Part shown: one piece after another, positions 14,870 to 24,787 of the stretch
Numbering within the stretch: the stretch's first letter is position 1
Layout of the letters: every line of letters begins with the position of its first letter
Origin: an uncultured Arthrobacter sp.
Lineage (GTDB): Bacteria; Actinomycetota; Actinomycetes; Actinomycetales; Micrococcaceae
Direction of reading: 5' to 3'
NCBI RefSeq assembly: GCF_947493765.1
Contig: NZ_CANLSZ010000001.1
Span: 1 to 64,000 of the forward strand
Length of the DNA stretch: 64,000 nt
Notes under the pieces: model-generated
The model's input: the letters and a program-made list of their open reading frames with translations, nothing else
Database searches by the model: none
What the model was told of the DNA's origin: nothing
Position numbers and translations under genes: made by a program

Positions 14870-16699
14870 TTGAATCTCACCACTCATACCCGGAGGCTGC
14901 GGTGCGCGATGGCGCTCGCCGTGACCAGTGCTGTCGCGCTTGCTCCCGTGAGCGCGCAGGCCACCACCGATACCACCGCGGACTCATCGGCCGCGAGCAC
15001 CTCGTTCTCGTCCTCGCCCAGCGCCGACGGCACGGCGAAGAAACTCGACGACCGCGCCGACCCCGCCGCCGAGCAACGCCGTGAACTGAACCGGCAGGCC
15101 GTGGAGAAGGTCATCTCCGGCGAGGCGAAGGTGGAGAACCGTAACGGGTCCAAGGCGGTGAAGATCGCTCCGGGCCAGTGGGCACAGTACGGGCTGCAGG
15201 ACAGCGACCAGATCCTCTCCTTCCTCGTCGATTTCGGGGACCAGGTGGACCCGCGCTTCCCGTCATCGGCACCCGGCCCCGCCCACGACTCCATCCCCGA
15301 GCCGAACCGTACGGTGGACAACTCCACCTACTGGTCCGACAGTTTCGACCGCGAGCACTACCTCGACATGTTCTTCAGCGAGGAGGACGAGTCCCTCAAG
15401 GGTGTCTACGAGGAGATGTCCAGTGGCAGGTACACGGTCGACGGTGACGTCAGCGACTGGGTGACCGTTCCCTACAACTCGGCCAGCTACGGGCAGACCG
15501 AGAGCCAGGCGGACATGACCCGCTTCGTGCAGGACACGGCCAACGCCTGGTACGACGCGCAGATCGCCGCCGGCAAGACGCCTGCCGAGATCGACGCCTA
15601 CCTCGCGACCTTCGATCAGTGGGACCGCTACGACTTCGACAAGGACGGCGACTTCGACGAGCCCGACGGGTACATCGATCACTTCCAGGCGATCCACGCC
15701 GGAGAGGGTGAAGAAGCGGGCGCGGCAGGATCGGCCATCTGGTCGCACCGCTGGTCCGTCGGCCAGGCCGGCCGCGGTACCTCCGGTCCCGCCGCCAATC
15801 CGTTCGGCGGCGTCAAGATCGGCAACTCGAACGTCTGGATCCGCGACTACACAACGGAGCCGGAGAACGGCGGCCTCGGGGTGTTCGCCCACGAGTTCGG
15901 CCACGACCTCGGCCTGCCCGATCTCTACGACACGAGTGGTGGAGAGAACGGTACGGGCTTCTGGACCCTCATGAGCTCCGGCTCCTGGCTCAGCCACGGT
16001 GATGGTGCGATCGGTACCACCCCGAACCACATGGGCGCCTGGGAGAAGCTGCAGCTCGGCTGGCTGGACTACGAGACGGCCACGGCAGGAGCGAAGTCGA
16101 CCCACAAGCTCGGCCCGTCGTACCACGCCACGAAGGCACCCCAGGCCGTCGTCGTGAATCTTCCCAAGGACGCGGCCGGCAACAACCGCTTCTACATCGC
16201 CGAGAATCGCGTGTACGCGGGCTACGACGCCACGCTCGCCGTCGGACCCTACAACTTCGGCCGGGGCCTCACAGCTCCCGACACCGTTGAGCACTACGCC
16301 TACCAGGACGGCCTGAGCATCACGTACTGGAACACGGCGCAGCGCAACAACAACACGCGCCAGCACCCCGGAGCAGGCCTCGCGCTCCCCGTCGATGCAC
16401 ATCCGAAGGCCATGACCTGGTCCGACGGAACCGTGGTCCGCAACAGGATCCAGAGCTTCGACGCCACCTTCGGCAAGCAGGCCACCAATGCGCTCAGCCT
16501 CACTCGCGAGACCGCCGCCGGCCTCACCACCCTCACGGCACGATCGCAGCCGGGTGTCGCAGTCTTCGACGACACCGATCCGAACGCCTACTACGACGCC
16601 GCGAACCCCCAAGGGTCCGTGGTTGTTGCCGGCACCGGCACGAGGATCGAAGTCAAGCAGTCGAACTCCACCGGCATGCTGACCCTGCACGTTCGATAG
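14870..16699 (+). CDS. Secreted M6-family (immune inhibitor A-like) zinc metalloprotease
   Basis: A 609-residue exported protease. It starts at TTG with AAGGAG 5 bases upstream. Residues 1-31 form a signal peptide (RRLRC, then MALAVTSAVALAPVSAQA). A low-complexity Ser/Thr/Ala stretch and a propeptide-like region (to about residue 150) follow. The catalytic site is HEFGHDLGLPD at about 341-351, the HExxHxxGxxD zinc motif of clan MA(M). A calcium-loop-like DKDGDFDEPDGYIDHF precedes it at about residue 260. A beta-rich domain fills the C-terminus; there is no sorting signal, so the enzyme should be released. A palindrome and a hairpin lie upstream, and a strong terminator follows. Confidence 0.85.
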   Translation: MNLTTHTRRLRCAMALAVTSAVALAPVSAQATTDTTADSSAASTSFSSSPSADGTAKKLDDRADPAAEQRRELNRQAVEKVISGEAKVENRNGSKAVKIAPGQWAQYGLQDSDQILSFLVDFGDQVDPRFPSSAPGPAHDSIPEPNRTVDNSTYWSDSFDREHYLDMFFSEEDESLKGVYEEMSSGRYTVDGDVSDWVTVPYNSASYGQTESQADMTRFVQDTANAWYDAQIAAGKTPAEIDAYLATFDQWDRYDFDKDGDFDEPDGYIDHFQAIHAGEGEEAGAAGSAIWSHRWSVGQAGRGTSGPAANPFGGVKIGNSNVWIRDYTTEPENGGLGVFAHEFGHDLGLPDLYDTSGGENGTGFWTLMSSGSWLSHGDGAIGTTPNHMGAWEKLQLGWLDYETATAGAKSTHKLGPSYHATKAPQAVVVNLPKDAAGNNRFYIAENRVYAGYDATLAVGPYNFGRGLTAPDTVEHYAYQDGLSITYWNTAQRNNNTRQHPGAGLALPVDAHPKAMTWSDGTVVRNRIQSFDATFGKQATNALSLTRETAAGLTTLTARSQPGVAVFDDTDPNAYYDAANPQGSVVVAGTGTRIEVKQSNSTGMLTLHVR

Positions 16700-16723
16700 G
16701 GCATCGGCGTCAGAACACCCAGG

Positions 16724-16751
16724 AGGAGCCGGGAGCGATCTCCCGGCTCCT
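16724..16751 (+). terminator. Rho-independent-type terminator after the protease
   Basis: A 12-base perfect stem (arms AGGAGCCGGGAG and CTCCCGGCTCCT) with a CGAT loop, 25 bases past the stop; the T-run is short. Confidence 0.75.
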
Positions 16752-16897
16752 TCCCTGTGCAAGCGGCCCGACGAGGTCGCTCGGTCGTCGCTCACGATCC
16801 AGCAGCGGTGGGCGGCCGAGCATCCGGAAGCGAACGGTCAAGCGCAGGCACACTCGCCAGACATGGATCGCCGGCGCTGACCGGATAGGGTCGCTCC

Positions 16898-17970
16898 ATG
16901 AATTCTGCGGATGCAGTCGACATCAGTGAACTGTCCGTCCCCGACGACCTGACGCACCCGGGAGCCAAACTTTTCGAGGAGATGGTGGAGGTCCGGAACC
17001 GGGTCGAGACGGAGATTCTCGGCACGCCGGCGCTGTCCCACTCTGCAGCTGAGCTACTGCCCGGCTTCCGGAATACCTACAAGCCGAGACGACTGTTCGT
17101 CGCGCGGTCCGGTGGCCGCATGGTCGCCCGCGCCATCCTGTCCTGGCGCACCGCGGTGGTGTCACCCATCGCGACGGTGAACGTCGAGGTGCAGAGCGAC
17201 GCACGCGGCCGGGAAATCGGGACGGCCCTCCTCGAGCGCATGGAAGCCCTGGCCCGGGACTTGAACCTCACGACCGTTCAGAGCTCCGTCGTCCACTCCG
17301 CCGACGCGGACGGTCATCGGGTCGAACCTCTGAGCGGGTACGGGTCCCTACCCGGGCGTGACCCGGGGTCCGCTTCCTCGCACGGCACGGCTACGCCCTC
17401 GAACAGATCAAACGGATCAGCTTCCTCGACCTGCCCCTGCCCTCGCGAACACTCACTGCGGTCCTGGAGGACGCGAAAATCCATACCGGCTCCACGTACA
17501 GCGTTGTACAGTGGCGCGGCTCAACCCCGGACCACCGGGTGGCGGACCTTGCGGTGCTCAAGACCAGCATGAGCACGGAGGAACCCACCGCCGGTATGCA
17601 GACCACCGAGGACCCATGGGACGAGCACCGGGTGCGCCGGCGGGATCAGGACCAGGAGGCCAGCGGCCGCCTGCTCCTGACAACGGCCATCGAGGAGTGC
17701 CGCACAGGCAGGCTGGTCGCCCTCACTGAAATCTCCCTGCCCGGACACCCAGGCGGTGTGGCAGCACAGGAGGACACCCTCGTCCTGCCCGGGCATCGCG
17801 GCCACCGACTGGGCATGCTGGCCAAGGCGGCCAATCTCCAGCAGCTCGATGCGCAGGCACCGCAGATCTACACCTTCAACGCCGAGGAGAACCGCCCGAT
17901 GCTGTCCATCAACGAAGCACTCGGCTATCGCGCGGCGGGCTACGAGGGTGCGTGGGAGAAGTTGCTCTGA
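16898..17970 (+). pseudogene. Double-GNAT acetyltransferase, one-base frameshift
   Basis: The first frame gives the N-terminal GNAT domain (MNSADAVDISELSV...; acetyl-CoA region VEVQSDARGREIGTALLERM) up to YGSLPGRDPG. The second GNAT domain continues in another frame from VRFLARHGYALEQIKRISFL to GRLVALTEIS, LVLPGHRGHRLGMLAKAAN and ALGYRAAGYEGAWEKLL. Family members run straight through this point, and adding one G to the GGGG at 17365-17368 restores a single frame of about 357 residues. It may be a real loss, phase variation in a G-run, or a sequencing error. An intact protein would be an N-acetyltransferase of unknown substrate. Confidence 0.75.
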
Positions 17971-18046
17971 CCCGGTGCGTGGTGACGGGCCCGGGATCGG
18001 GCTCGGTGACCCTGGAAGCAGACGCGGTGTGATGCCAGGATGCGCC

Positions 18047-18457
18047 CTATGCGAGCAGTGTCGGCTTGAGCTGCTGCAGTCTGCCGAGGAGTCCGTTGAC
18101 GAACTTCGGTGACTCGTCGGTGGACAGCATCTTCGCGAGCTCCACGGCCTCGCTCACGGCGACGCCGTCGGGCACGTCGTCGTTGTAGAGCAGTTCCCAG
18201 CTCCCGATCCGCAGGATCATCAGATCCACGGACGGCATCCGCTCCAGGGTCCAGCCCTGGGAGTAGGTGCTGAGGAATTCGTCGATCTCGTCCTGGCGCT
18301 CGAGGACGCCCTCGACCACGTCGACCGTGTAGTCGGCGATGATCATGTCCGTCTTCTCGCGGCGTGCGCGGATGACCTCGAGGACCGGCACGTCACGCTG
18401 CGTGGACTCGAAGAGGATGTCCAGCGCCCGGCGACGTGCCTTGCTACGTGCACTCAC
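18047..18457 (-). CDS. nusB: Transcription antitermination factor NusB
   Basis: A 136-residue helical RNA-binding protein that, with NusE (S10), binds boxA of rRNA leaders and supports antitermination. The N-terminal [17 protein letters not shown], the middle [20 protein letters not shown] and the end [12 protein letters not shown] are the usual NusB signatures, and the length is normal. Its ATG overlaps the stop of efp by 4 bases (18454-18457). It ends the long minus-strand operon; the pyr genes that follow nusB in many relatives are not here. Confidence 0.95.
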   Translation of the reverse strand: MSARSKARRRALDILFESTQRDVPVLEVIRARREKTDMIIADYTVDVVEGVLERQDEIDEFLSTYSQGWTLERMPSVDLMILRIGSWELLYNDDVPDGVAVSEAVELAKMLSTDESPKFVNGLLGRLQQLKPTLLA

Positions 18458-19017
18458 TCGTTGACGCGTCCCAGGTACTCACCGGTCCGGGTGTCGATCT
18501 TGACCTTGGTGCCGGTGCCCAGGAACAGCGGGACCTGGATCTCGTGGCCGGTCTCCACCGTGGCGGGCTTGGTGCCGCCCGTGGAGCGATCGCCCTGCAG
18601 GCCGGGCTCGGTGTAGGTGATCTCGAGGACCACCGACGCCGGCAGCTCCACGTACAGCGCCGAGCCCTCGTGCATGGCGATGGTGGCCATCTGGCTCTCG
18701 AGCATGAAGTTGGCCGCGCTGCCCACGATCTTGCCCGGCACGGTGATCTGGTCGTAGTCCGTCGTGTCCATGAACACGAAGTCCTCGCCGTCCTTGTACA
18801 GGTACTGGTAGTCGCGGCGATCCACCGTGGCGGTCTCGATCTTCAGCCCGGCGTTGAAGGTCTTGTCGACCACCTTGCCCGAGCGGATGTTGCGCAGCTT
18901 GGTGCGCACGAAGGCACCGCCCTTGCCCGGCTTGACGTGCTGGAACTCCAGGACGTTCCAGAGGTTGCCCTCGAGCTTGAGCACGGTGCCGTTCTTGATG
19001 TCGTTGGTGGTCGCCAC
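18454..19017 (-). CDS. efp: Translation elongation factor P
   Basis: A 187-residue three-domain factor that enters the ribosomal E site and speeds peptide-bond formation at proline stretches. Domain I carries the loop [10 protein letters not shown], whose tip Lys32 faces the P-site tRNA. No EpmA/EpmB genes are in view, and actinobacterial EF-P with a PGKG loop is reported to act unmodified. The C-terminal OB domain ends [17 protein letters not shown]. Starts at GTG 19017. It sits between aroB and nusB, overlapping nusB by 4 bases. Confidence 0.95.
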   Translation of the reverse strand: MATTNDIKNGTVLKLEGNLWNVLEFQHVKPGKGGAFVRTKLRNIRSGKVVDKTFNAGLKIETATVDRRDYQYLYKDGEDFVFMDTTDYDQITVPGKIVGSAANFMLESQMATIAMHEGSALYVELPASVVLEITYTEPGLQGDRSTGGTKPATVETGHEIQVPLFLGTGTKVKIDTRTGEYLGRVNE

Positions 19018-19154
19018 AGCTTCGCTTTCGTCGGTTTCGCGGGAGGATGGGCCGGCCGAGGCACGGCGGGCACGCGGAGGCGCGCCAGAAGTCCGTGGAT
19101 CAGTCTACCCCGCGCTGCCCGCGGCGCCGTCGGGCCGCCTCCCCGCCGGAGCGG

Positions 19155-20249
19155 TCAGGAGGCGATCTCCTGATACGCGGCGAACAGCAGCGAGGTGTCC
19201 GGGACCTCGAGCATGCCGGGCCGGCCGATCCCGTCCAGCACCACGAAGCGCAGCAGGTCACCCCGGGACTTCTTGTCGCGGCGCATGCCGTCGAGCAGTG
19301 AGGCCCAGCGGTCACGCCGGTAGGTCACGGGCAGGCCGAGGGATTCGAGGATGCTGCGGTGGCGGTCCGCCTCGGCGTCGCCGAGGCGACCGACCATGCG
19401 GGAGAGTTCCGCGGCGAAGACGAGGCCCACGGAGACGGCTGCGCCGTGCCGCCAGGAGTACCGTTCGGCGAGCTCGATGGCGTGCGCCAGCGTGTGACCG
19501 TAGTTCAGGTACTCACGGCGCCCGGCTTCGTGCAGATCATCGGACACGATCGCGGCCTTGACGGCGATGGACCGTTCCACGAGCTCCCGCACCACCGGCG
19601 AGGAGGCGTCGGTCGCAGCACCGGTGTCCTGCTCGATGAGATCGAGGATGGCCGGGTCGGCGATGAAGCCGCACTTGACCACCTCGGCCAGTCCCGTGAC
19701 CAGTTCGTTCTTCGGCAGCGTGGCGAGCGCGTCCAGATCCACCAGGACGGCGGCGGGCGGGTGGAACGCGCCCACGAGATTCTTGCCCTCGGAGGTGTTG
19801 ATGCCGGTCTTGCCGCCCACGGCGGCGTCCACCATGCCGAGCAGGCTCGTGGGCAGGTGCACCACGCGCACCCCGCGCAGCCACGTCGCCGCGACGAACC
19901 CGCCGAGATCGGTGACCGCGCCACCGCCCACGGTGACCACGGCATCCGAGCGCGTGAAGTCGTTCTGTCCCAGGACCTGCCAGCAGAAGCCCGCCACCTG
20001 GAGGTGCTTGGCCTCCTCGGCGTCGGGGATCTCCGCGGTCACCGCCGTGAAGCCGGCGTCCGCGAGCTCGGCGCGCACCGTGTCCCCGGTGGCCCGGAGC
20101 GCGCGGGGATGGATCACAAGCACGCGGCGCACGCGTTCGCCGAGGATCTCCGGGAGCCTCTCGAGGAGACCGTGCCCGATCACGACGTCGTAGGTGCTCT
20201 CGCTCGTGCTCCCCGTGACGGGGATGATGGTCGGTGCGTCAGTCGCCAT
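19155..20249 (-). CDS. aroB: 3-dehydroquinate synthase
   Basis: A 364-residue cytoplasmic NAD- and zinc-dependent enzyme converting DAHP to 3-dehydroquinate (second shikimate step). Key parts seen are the NAD-binding [19 protein letters not shown], the [19 protein letters not shown] active-site run, and metal ligands in [10 protein letters not shown] (Glu) and the [11 protein letters not shown] helix (His). I chose ATG 20249 ([13 protein letters not shown]), which gives the standard length; a longer frame upstream adds a Pro/Arg-rich tail lacking homology. It overlaps aroK by 11 bases. Confidence 0.93.
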   Translation of the reverse strand: MATDAPTIIPVTGSTSESTYDVVIGHGLLERLPEILGERVRRVLVIHPRALRATGDTVRAELADAGFTAVTAEIPDAEEAKHLQVAGFCWQVLGQNDFTRSDAVVTVGGGAVTDLGGFVAATWLRGVRVVHLPTSLLGMVDAAVGGKTGINTSEGKNLVGAFHPPAAVLVDLDALATLPKNELVTGLAEVVKCGFIADPAILDLIEQDTGAATDASSPVVRELVERSIAVKAAIVSDDLHEAGRREYLNYGHTLAHAIELAERYSWRHGAAVSVGLVFAAELSRMVGRLGDAEADRHRSILESLGLPVTYRRDRWASLLDGMRRDKKSRGDLLRFVVLDGIGRPGMLEVPDTSLLFAAYQEIAS

Positions 20250-20823
20250 GGGTGTCTGTCCTGCTCTCGTGGTTCTGGCCCGCCGAGTGGGGCGGGGAAG
20301 CGGTGTGCCGGTCGGGAAGGAGGTGGGGCAGGGCACGGACGACGGCGTCGGCCGTTCCGCGCACGCTCAGCCCGCGCGTGTCGATGACCACGGATGCGAG
20401 CCGTGCGTAGAGCGGCCGGCGCTGGTCGTACAGTTCCTGCCACCGCTCCAGCGGGTTCCCTGCCAGCAGCGGTCGCTTCGCATCGCGGCTGATCCGCGGC
20501 AGGACTGTCTTCGCGTCCGTGTCGAGGAAGACCACGGCGGCATCTCGCAGGATCTGCTGCGTGCCGGCGTCGAGCACGGCTCCCCCGCCCAGGGAGACGA
20601 TGCCCGCCTCGGCCACGGCGCCCTGCACGACGTCGGCCTCGAGCAGGCGGAATCCGTCCTCACCGTGCTGGTCGAAGAGGCCCCTGATGGGTCCGTACCG
20701 TTCGACGAGCACCCGGTCCGTGTCAACGAACGTCCGGCCGGTGCGCCGGGCGAGCATCCTGCCCACAGCGGTCTTCCCCACGGCCATCGGGCCGATCAGC
20801 ACCACGGTGTCCGACGAGGGCAT
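20239..20823 (-). CDS. aroK: Shikimate kinase
   Basis: A 194-residue P-loop kinase phosphorylating shikimate at the 3-OH. The Walker A loop is [11 protein letters not shown] (a GPMAVGKT variant common in Actinobacteria). The shikimate-binding residues are in [11 protein letters not shown] (Asp), a [13 protein letters not shown] segment (Arg) and the SLGGGAVLD loop, and the lid arginine is in AKRPLL. The last 20 residues (after LLPDRHTAS) are a polar tail that overlaps the aroB start. It lies 8 bases after aroC. Confidence 0.93.
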   Translation of the reverse strand: MPSSDTVVLIGPMAVGKTAVGRMLARRTGRTFVDTDRVLVERYGPIRGLFDQHGEDGFRLLEADVVQGAVAEAGIVSLGGGAVLDAGTQQILRDAAVVFLDTDAKTVLPRISRDAKRPLLAGNPLERWQELYDQRRPLYARLASVVIDTRGLSVRGTADAVVRALPHLLPDRHTASPPHSAGQNHESRTDTHGD

Positions 20824-20831
20824 CGGTGCGC

Positions 20832-22040
20832 TCAGGACCGGGCGGAGTCGAGGAACTCCGGGATGCTCTCGAGGTAGGTGCGCAGATTGCGGGCGGTCTC
20901 CGCCAGGCTGTCGCCGCCGAACTTCTCGGCGACGGCGTCCGCGATGACCAGGGCCGTCATCGCCTCGGCGACCACACCCGCTGCCGGGACCGCACAGACG
21001 TCGGAGCGCTGGTGGTGGGCGCGGGCCGGCTGTCCGGTGCTGACGTCGATGGTGCGCAGGGCGCGGGGCACGGTGGCGATCGGCTTCATGGCCGCCCGCA
21101 CGCGCAGGACGTCCCCGATGCTCATGCCGCCCTCGATCCCGCCCGCCCGGTTGCTGGCGCGGCCGATCCGCCCTTCGTCGTCCTGGACGATCTCGTCGTG
21201 CGCGGCGGTCCCCCGGCGTGCCGCCGTGGCGAAGCCGTCCCCCACCTCCACGCCCTTGATGGCCTGGATGCCCATGAGTGCCGCGGCGAGCCGGGCGTCG
21301 AGCCGTCGGTCCCAGTGCACGTAACTGCCCAGGCCGGGCGGAAGACCGTACACGACCACCTCGACGACGCCGCCGAGGGTCTCGCCCTCCTTATGGGCGG
21401 CGTCGACCTCCACCACCATGGCGTCGGAGGTGTCGCGATGGAAGCAGCGCAGCGGGTCGGCGTCGAGCGCGATGACGTCCTCGGGCGCCGGTAGCGGCGC
21501 GTCGTCGGGGACGGAGACGGTGGCGATGGACACGGTGTGGCTGGCGAGCCGGATGCCGAGTCCGGCCAGGAAGCGGGCGGCGACGGTGCCGAGGGCCACG
21601 CGCGTGGCGGTCTCACGGGCGCTGGCGCGCTCGAGCACCGGCCGGGCCTCGTCGAAGCCGTACTTCTGCATGCCGGTGAAGTCGGCGTGACCGGGTCGGG
21701 GCCGGGTGAGCGGGGCGTTGCGCGCGGACGCGGCGAGCTCGGCGGCGTCCTCGTCCCCGAGCGGGTCGGCGGCCATGATCTTGTCCCACTTGGGCCACTC
21801 GGTGTTGGCCACCTCGATGGCCACCGGGCCGCCCTGCGTGAGCCCGTGGCGCACGCCGCCGGTGATCCGGACCTGGTCCAGTTCGAACTTCATGCGGGCG
21901 CCGCGCCCGTACCCGAGCCGGCGCCGCGCCAGCGCGGCCTGGATGTCGCCGCTGGTGATCTCGACCCCCGCGGGGATCCCCTCGATGATCCCGACCACGG
22001 CAGGGCCGTGCGATTCTCCTGCTGTCAGCCAACGCACCAT
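20832..22040 (-). CDS. aroC: Chorismate synthase
   Basis: A 402-residue FMNH2-dependent enzyme making chorismate from EPSP, the last common step to aromatic amino acids and folate. Conserved signatures seen are [21 protein letters not shown], the [15 protein letters not shown] flavin/phosphate region, and [17 protein letters not shown]. Catalytic histidines lie in GESHG and in RPGHADF. I placed the start at 22040, the usual [12 protein letters not shown] start; an ATG 9 bases upstream also exists. It is followed 8 bases later by aroK. Confidence 0.94.
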   Translation of the reverse strand: MVRWLTAGESHGPAVVGIIEGIPAGVEITSGDIQAALARRRLGYGRGARMKFELDQVRITGGVRHGLTQGGPVAIEVANTEWPKWDKIMAADPLGDEDAAELAASARNAPLTRPRPGHADFTGMQKYGFDEARPVLERASARETATRVALGTVAARFLAGLGIRLASHTVSIATVSVPDDAPLPAPEDVIALDADPLRCFHRDTSDAMVVEVDAAHKEGETLGGVVEVVVYGLPPGLGSYVHWDRRLDARLAAALMGIQAIKGVEVGDGFATAARRGTAAHDEIVQDDEGRIGRASNRAGGIEGGMSIGDVLRVRAAMKPIATVPRALRTIDVSTGQPARAHHQRSDVCAVPAAGVVAEAMTALVIADAVAEKFGGDSLAETARNLRTYLESIPEFLDSARS

Positions 22041-22072
22041 GGTCTCCATCCTGCCATGCGGCGGCGCACGGA

Positions 22073-22963
22073 TCAGTGCCGGGGTGCGTCCACTGCGTCA
22101 CACATCGCGGTCAGGATCGTGTCCCTGTGCTGCCGGAGGTGGGGGAAGAACAGGCGTACCTGCTCCACGGCCTGGTGGATCAGCATGTCGAGGCCGGGCA
22201 CGATCACGCCGCCGCGCGCCTGCCATACCGCCGCCAGCCCGCTGGGCCACGGATCGTAGGCGACGTCGAGGAGTGTCCCGGCGGTCCTGAAGCCCGGATC
22301 GGCCGCGAGGAGCCCTGCCAGCGCGTCGGCGCCGCGGGGCGGGAGGGTGGAGACGAGGATGTCGGCGGCCGCCACTTCTGCCGGGCCGAGGTCCCACGGG
22401 ACCATGACGATGTCGATCCCGAGCTGCTCACCGAGGCGGTGCAGATCGGCGGCAGCCTCCGGGCGGCGCACGATCACGCGGCAGTCCCCTGCCCCGAGCT
22501 GGGCCAGTGCGGCGATCGCCGCTGAGGCGGTGGCCCCGCCGCCGAGGACCACGGCCCGTTCGGGGACCCGGGCACCGGCGGCGAAGAGTGCGTGCAGCAC
22601 GCCGGCGACGTCGGTGTTGTGCCCGGTGAGGATGCTGCGGCGGTCCCCGGTGGGATCCGCGGTCACGACGACGGTGTTCACCACGCCGAGCACGGCCGCG
22701 GGCTCGGTCACCGTGTCCATGAGCCGGGCCGTGCCGGCCTTGAGCGGCATGGTGACGGAGAGCCCGCGCCACCCGGGGTCGCGGCGCACCGCGGCGACGA
22801 AGCCGGCCAGTTGCGACTCGGCCACGTCCTCCGCGGTGTAGGTGCACGCGATTCCGAGGGCCCGGTAGGCCGCCGCGTGGAGCGCCGGTGATCTCGAGTG
22901 CCCGATGGGCGAGCCGATCACGGCCGCCCGGAGTCCCGGAGCGGCCGTGGGCTCAGTGGGCAC
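22073..22963 (-). CDS. aroE: Shikimate dehydrogenase
   Basis: A 296-residue NADPH-dependent enzyme reducing 3-dehydroshikimate. The N-terminal substrate domain holds [18 protein letters not shown] (Ser pair) and SVTMPLKAG with the catalytic Lys, then GHNTDVAGV with the catalytic Asp. The NADP domain has [15 protein letters not shown] and IVRRPEA. Its stop is 3 bases upstream... of the next start region: mltG ends at 22967, four bases above this gene's ATG, so the two are transcribed together. Length is slightly above the usual 270-285. Confidence 0.9.
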   Translation of the reverse strand: MPTEPTAAPGLRAAVIGSPIGHSRSPALHAAAYRALGIACTYTAEDVAESQLAGFVAAVRRDPGWRGLSVTMPLKAGTARLMDTVTEPAAVLGVVNTVVVTADPTGDRRSILTGHNTDVAGVLHALFAAGARVPERAVVLGGGATASAAIAALAQLGAGDCRVIVRRPEAAADLHRLGEQLGIDIVMVPWDLGPAEVAAADILVSTLPPRGADALAGLLAADPGFRTAGTLLDVAYDPWPSGLAAVWQARGGVIVPGLDMLIHQAVEQVRLFFPHLRQHRDTILTAMCDAVDAPRH

Positions 22964-22966
22964 GGG

Positions 22967-24175
22967 CTACTCGCACTGCCCCTCGTTGTCCGCGCACCAC
23001 TGCTCGTACTCCTGGACGTAGCCCAGGTGCTCGGCATAGGTCTCGGAGAACTTGGTCTCCCCGGTCTTCAGGTTCACCGTGACCCAGAAGTAGAACGGCA
23101 CGTCCGCGGGATTGACCGCGGCGTCGATGGCCTCGTCGCCGGGCGACCCGATGGGGCCCTCGGGCAGGCCGGTGTTGGCGAACGTGTTGTACGGGTTGGA
23201 CTTGTCGGCCTTCTCCTCGGGGGTCAGCTGGTAGGTCCGCTCCCCCAGGCCGTAGGCGACGGTGGCGTCCGACTGGATGAACCCGTTGGTCTCCGTGTTC
23301 CCCGGCGTCAGCCGGTTCTCGATCGACCCGGCGACGGTGGCGTAGTCGCCCTCCTGCGCCTCGGCCTGCACGATGCTCGCGATCGTCAGGATCCGGTACT
23401 GCTCGTCCGGGTCGGTGACGCCGTCGTCGGTGAGCCGGTCCATGGTGGCGGCGATCATCTCGGTGACGATGTCGGTGGCGGTCGCGTCGATGTCGAAGCG
23501 GTACTCCCCAGGGTGCAGGTAGCCCTCGAGCGAGAGTGCCTGCGAGGGGAGCCCGAACTGCGTCGGGTCCTCGGCCAGGGCCGTGAACTCCGCGACGGGT
23601 ATGCCCGTGGACTCGGCGAGGATGTCGAACACCTCGCCCTGGCGCAGGTCGCGCGCGACGGCGGCATAGGAGACGAGCGTGGGATCCTCGCCGAGGAGTG
23701 CCTCGGCTGCTCCCTCGGCGGACATCTGGCGTCGCAGCTCGTACTCGCCCGGCTGGACCTCGCGGCCGTCGGAGATCTCGCCGAGTGCCGTCACGAAGAC
23801 ACCCGCGTCGGCCACGATGTCGGCACTCTCCAGGCCGTTGCCGACGGCGAGGGCGCCGGCTCCCTGCTCCACGGTGAACACCGTCTCCTCACCGCCCGGG
23901 CCCGCGTAGTCGGTCACCTCGTTGAAACCGAGCAGGTCCCGGAGCATCAGGGCGACGCCGAAGACGGTACCGGCGAAGACGAGGAGGACGACGAGGACGA
24001 TCACGGTGCGGCGGCGGCGCCGTCGCTGCTTGGCCCTGGTGCGGGGCGGCGGATTCTGCGCGTCCGGCCCACTCTCGTCCTGGGCCACGAAGAAGTCCTC
24101 GACGGTCTCCGGGTGGGCACCGTGGGCGCCGTCGGTTCCTTCGGTGAAGGGTGCGGGGCGGGATTCGCGGCTCAC
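22967..24175 (-). CDS. mltG: Endolytic murein transglycosylase MltG
   Basis: A 402-residue membrane-anchored enzyme that cleaves nascent glycan strands near the cytoplasmic membrane and so sets peptidoglycan chain length. Residues 1-57 are a charged cytoplasmic tail ending in a run of Arg. Residues about 58-80 (VIVLVVLLVFAGTVFGVALML) form the single membrane helix. A LysM-like region precedes the catalytic YceG domain, where the conserved Glu is in IASIVQAEA, followed by the SDATVAYGLG and NPYNTFANTGLPEGPIG motifs. The ATG overlaps the ruvX stop by 4 bases. Confidence 0.93.
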   Translation of the reverse strand: MSRESRPAPFTEGTDGAHGAHPETVEDFFVAQDESGPDAQNPPPRTRAKQRRRRRRTVIVLVVLLVFAGTVFGVALMLRDLLGFNEVTDYAGPGGEETVFTVEQGAGALAVGNGLESADIVADAGVFVTALGEISDGREVQPGEYELRRQMSAEGAAEALLGEDPTLVSYAAVARDLRQGEVFDILAESTGIPVAEFTALAEDPTQFGLPSQALSLEGYLHPGEYRFDIDATATDIVTEMIAATMDRLTDDGVTDPDEQYRILTIASIVQAEAQEGDYATVAGSIENRLTPGNTETNGFIQSDATVAYGLGERTYQLTPEEKADKSNPYNTFANTGLPEGPIGSPGDEAIDAAVNPADVPFYFWVTVNLKTGETKFSETYAEHLGYVQEYEQWCADNEGQCE

Positions 24176-24780
24176 GCTTCCTCTTCCCTCCTGCTCGACG
24201 ACATGTTCTTCATGGGTGGCTCCTCCGTAGGGGTGGGCAGTGGGTGTGGAACACCCGCTGCGTCACGTATGGGAACCGGATCCCCCACATCCCGTCCGCG
24301 CGAACGTTGCATGTCGATGGCATGCTGGAGTATTTCGACGGCAGCCACCTGGTCCACCACTTTACGATGCTCCCGGCTGCTGAGGCCAGCCGAGTGCAGC
24401 GACCGATGGGCGGAGACGGTGCTGAGCCGCTCGTCGACGAGTCGCACCGGGATGGGGTGCGCCTGCCGGCCGAGTTCCTCGACCACCAGTGCGGCGTATT
24501 CCCGGGCCATCTCCGCCGATGCCCCCTCGCGCCCGCTGAGATTCTTCGGCAGGCCGATGACGATCTGGACGGCATCGCGCTCGATCGCCTCGCGTACCAC
24601 GAGCCGCACGTCGTGGTTCCGGCGGGCGTCCCGTTTCAGGGTCCTGACGGGGGTGGCGAGCAGGGAGTCCCTGTCGCAGGCGGCCAGGCCCACCCGCACC
24701 TGACCGACGTCCACCCCGAGTTTCGGTCCAACCGGGTACGACGGCCCGGCCTCCTGCCCGTCGGCATCCCTGCCCGTCAC
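24172..24780 (-). CDS. ruvX: Putative Holliday junction resolvase RuvX (YqgF)
   Basis: A 202-residue RNase H-fold protein, implicated in Holliday junction resolution and in 16S rRNA end processing. The first acidic site is in LGVDVGQVRVGLA, the middle signature is IVIGLPKNLSG, and the last catalytic region is VRLVDERLSTVSA. A 40-residue C-terminal tail (after IDMQRSRG) is longer than in most homologues. I used GTG 24780, 8 bases after the alaS stop; no ATG fits. It overlaps mltG by 4 bases (ATGA). Confidence 0.85.
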   Translation of the reverse strand: MTGRDADGQEAGPSYPVGPKLGVDVGQVRVGLAACDRDSLLATPVRTLKRDARRNHDVRLVVREAIERDAVQIVIGLPKNLSGREGASAEMAREYAALVVEELGRQAHPIPVRLVDERLSTVSAHRSLHSAGLSSREHRKVVDQVAAVEILQHAIDMQRSRGRDVGDPVPIRDAAGVPHPLPTPTEEPPMKNMSSSRREEEA

Positions 24781-24787
24781 GGCGTCG

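Noticed and set aside
22898-24703. 600-codon plus-strand frame opposite mltG and ruvX
   Set aside because: No recognisable motif; mltG and ruvX on the other strand carry all catalytic signatures.
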